Below, piece after piece: positions 4,992-5,960 of a DNA stretch of 5,960 bases. The stretch is taken from NCBI GenBank assembly GCA_964545245.1, contig CAZJFC010000089.1, forward strand, positions 1 to 5,960. The letters run 5' to 3'. Made by a program: the position numbers and the translations under genes. The notes under the pieces were generated by a model. That model saw only the letters and a program-made list of their open reading frames with translations. It was not told the origin of the DNA and ran no database searches. This stretch comes from CAZJFC01 sp964545245. GTDB lineage: Bacteria > Pseudomonadota > Alphaproteobacteria > Rickettsiales > 21-14-0-20-44-7. How positions within the stretch are numbered: position 1 is the first letter of the stretch; each line of letters opens with the position of its first letter.

Positions 4992-5960
4992 CAACACTTG
5001 AACATTCCCCTTCGCCGGAAACTATCTCACTGGGCGAGCCAATCCCGAACGACACGCATGCCGTTTCCGTTTCCCTGCCTTATTGGGAGGATGTCGTGGG
5101 TTATGAAGAAGCGCAGCCCCGCGTGGTGAACGCCATGAAGCTCGGCTATCCGCGCTTTGTTTACCACCCGCTGGTGAAAAAGCTTTTCGCAGCGGCAGAA
5201 AGCAGATTTGCCGGAGATAACGAATTCTGCCTTGTTTTCCCCTCGGAAAAGGTTGCAAAACAGGCTGTCGGTTTTTGCGGGACCGGCAAGGTCAATGGTT
5301 TCGGCCACGGGATTTTTGCCGTTACCCTGCCCACAGGGTTAGAGAAAAAAGCCAAGGAATTCTGGATGCATGCCGGGTTTATCGTTAGCTCGCGGCAGGC
5401 GGAGGATGTATTGGGGGGTTCAGAGTCCAAAGTCCAGAATTCAGTGGCAAAAGAGGAAATCAAGACAAAGCTCTCCTCACTTTCAGGCGCGAAGGCTGAT
5501 GATGTTTACCTCTATCCTTCCGGCATGGCGGCGATTTTTGCAGCGTTTGAAATTGCGGGTGAAGGCAATACAGTGCAGCTTGGCTTTCCTTATGTCGATA
5601 CGCTGAAAATTCAGGAGAAGTTTGGCCGCGCGGTTTTCATCAACTACAAATCTGCCGCCGACCTGCCAAAGCTTGAAGCGGAGCTTAAGAACGGGGCGAA
5701 AGCGGTGTTTACCGAATTCCCGCTCAACCCGCTGCTCACCTGCGTTGAGCTTGACGAAGTAAGCCGCCTCTGCCGCCAATATGGCGCGGCGCTGGTGGTG
5801 GATGACACGCTGGCAAGCTGGGCGAATGTTAATGTGCTGGAATATGCCGATATCGCGGTTACTTCGCTCACCAAATTCTTCTCCGGCGTGGGCAATGTGC
5901 TTGCCGGTTCGCTGGTACTGAATGCGGAATCACCGCTTTACGGCGAGTTAAAAACCGCCC
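4985..5960 (+). CDS. Fungal-type cystathionine gamma-synthase-like PLP enzyme (3' end missing)
   Basis: The frame opens at ATG 4985 and stays open to the window end (325 full codons), so the C-terminus is missing. It belongs to the Cys/Met-metabolism PLP-dependent family. Visible motifs are YPSGMAA (177-183; SGM binds the cofactor phosphate), VVDDT with D273 as the likely pyridine-nitrogen aspartate, and VTSLTKFFSG with the Schiff-base lysine at K297. About 130 residues precede the core, starting LGEPIP (16-21), then HAVSVSLPYWEDVVGYEE and GYPRFVYHP. From memory, this matches the extended N-terminus of fungal cystathionine gamma-synthases (yeast Str2/YML082W, Neurospora Met-7), not the compact bacterial MetB. 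The expected reaction joins cysteine to an activated homoserine to make cystathionine; related folds include cystathionine lyases and O-acetylhomoserine sulfhydrylase, so the exact reaction is uncertain. The start is the only ATG upstream of the LGEPIP motif. It diverges from bamD with 28 bp between start codons. Confidence 0.85.
   Translation, partial: MSTTLEHSPSPETISLGEPIPNDTHAVSVSLPYWEDVVGYEEAQPRVVNAMKLGYPRFVYHPLVKKLFAAAESRFAGDNEFCLVFPSEKVAKQAVGFCGTGKVNGFGHGIFAVTLPTGLEKKAKEFWMHAGFIVSSRQAEDVLGGSESKVQNSVAKEEIKTKLSSLSGAKADDVYLYPSGMAAIFAAFEIAGEGNTVQLGFPYVDTLKIQEKFGRAVFINYKSAADLPKLEAELKNGAKAVFTEFPLNPLLTCVELDEVSRLCRQYGAALVVDDTLASWANVNVLEYADIAVTSLTKFFSGVGNVLAGSLVLNAESPLYGELKTA
5419..5446 (+). repeat. 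7-bp-period microrepeat inside the PLP-enzyme gene
   Basis: Within the coding frame the DNA reads CAGAGTC, CAAAGTC, CAGAATT, CAG in a 7-bp period starting at 5421. It encodes a low-complexity stretch GSESKVQNS between the N-terminal extension and the AKEEIKTKL helix, a position that is probably a variable loop. The frame is kept. It may be a tolerated simple-sequence insertion or chance. Confidence 0.3.

Noticed and set aside
4957..5055. Upstream extension of bamD to the ATG at 5055
   Set aside because: It would put 33 residues ahead of a complete lipoprotein signal peptide and overlap the divergent PLP-enzyme gene. The promoter spacing also fits the start at 4956.

Overview
The window looks like a chromosomal segment from an alphaproteobacterium of moderate GC content. 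Three things suggest this: the adjacent bamD and recN genes (a pairing typical of alphaproteobacterial lpxC-bamD-recN-ligA regions), a short GATCCCGGC/GCCGGGAT palindromic repeat of a kind common in that class, and promoters placed so close to start codons that transcripts would be leaderless. The species cannot be named from the sequence.

Layout, left to right. Positions 1-192 are non-coding and hold three small inverted repeats. Positions 193-2241 hold a two-gene minus-strand operon of 2-oxoglutarate/Fe(II) oxygenases. The upstream gene (2241 to 1219) encodes an FIH/JmjC-like cupin hydroxylase. The downstream gene (1212 to 193) encodes a prolyl-4-hydroxylase-type enzyme with a RelB/DinJ antitoxin-like ribbon-helix-helix domain at its N-terminus. 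Next come recN (3937 to 2306, minus) and a 209-bp gap filled by a GC-rich inverted-repeat element and a short 8-bp-period repeat. bamD (4956 to 4147, minus) follows. Diverging from bamD, with only 28 bp between the start codons, is a plus-strand PLP-dependent enzyme (4985 to beyond the window end) that resembles the long fungal type of cystathionine gamma-synthase. It has no stop codon inside the window.

How the genes relate. bamD (outer-membrane beta-barrel assembly) and recN (double-strand-break repair) are housekeeping neighbours. The two oxygenases sit where ligA is often found in related genomes. They share a short N-terminal module (a D...KW..NL...C...E..IL..N pattern) although their catalytic domains belong to different subfamilies. 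This suggests two protein hydroxylases built around a common docking or regulatory module, and it is the most interesting system here. The substrate is unknown. The PLP enzyme probably acts in transsulfuration or methionine synthesis.

A regulatory theme runs through the window. bamD, recN and the cupin gene each have a promoter-like -10 hexamer ending exactly 6 nt before the ATG, with a -35-like hexamer 17 bp upstream. Transcription would then start at or next to the A of the start codon.
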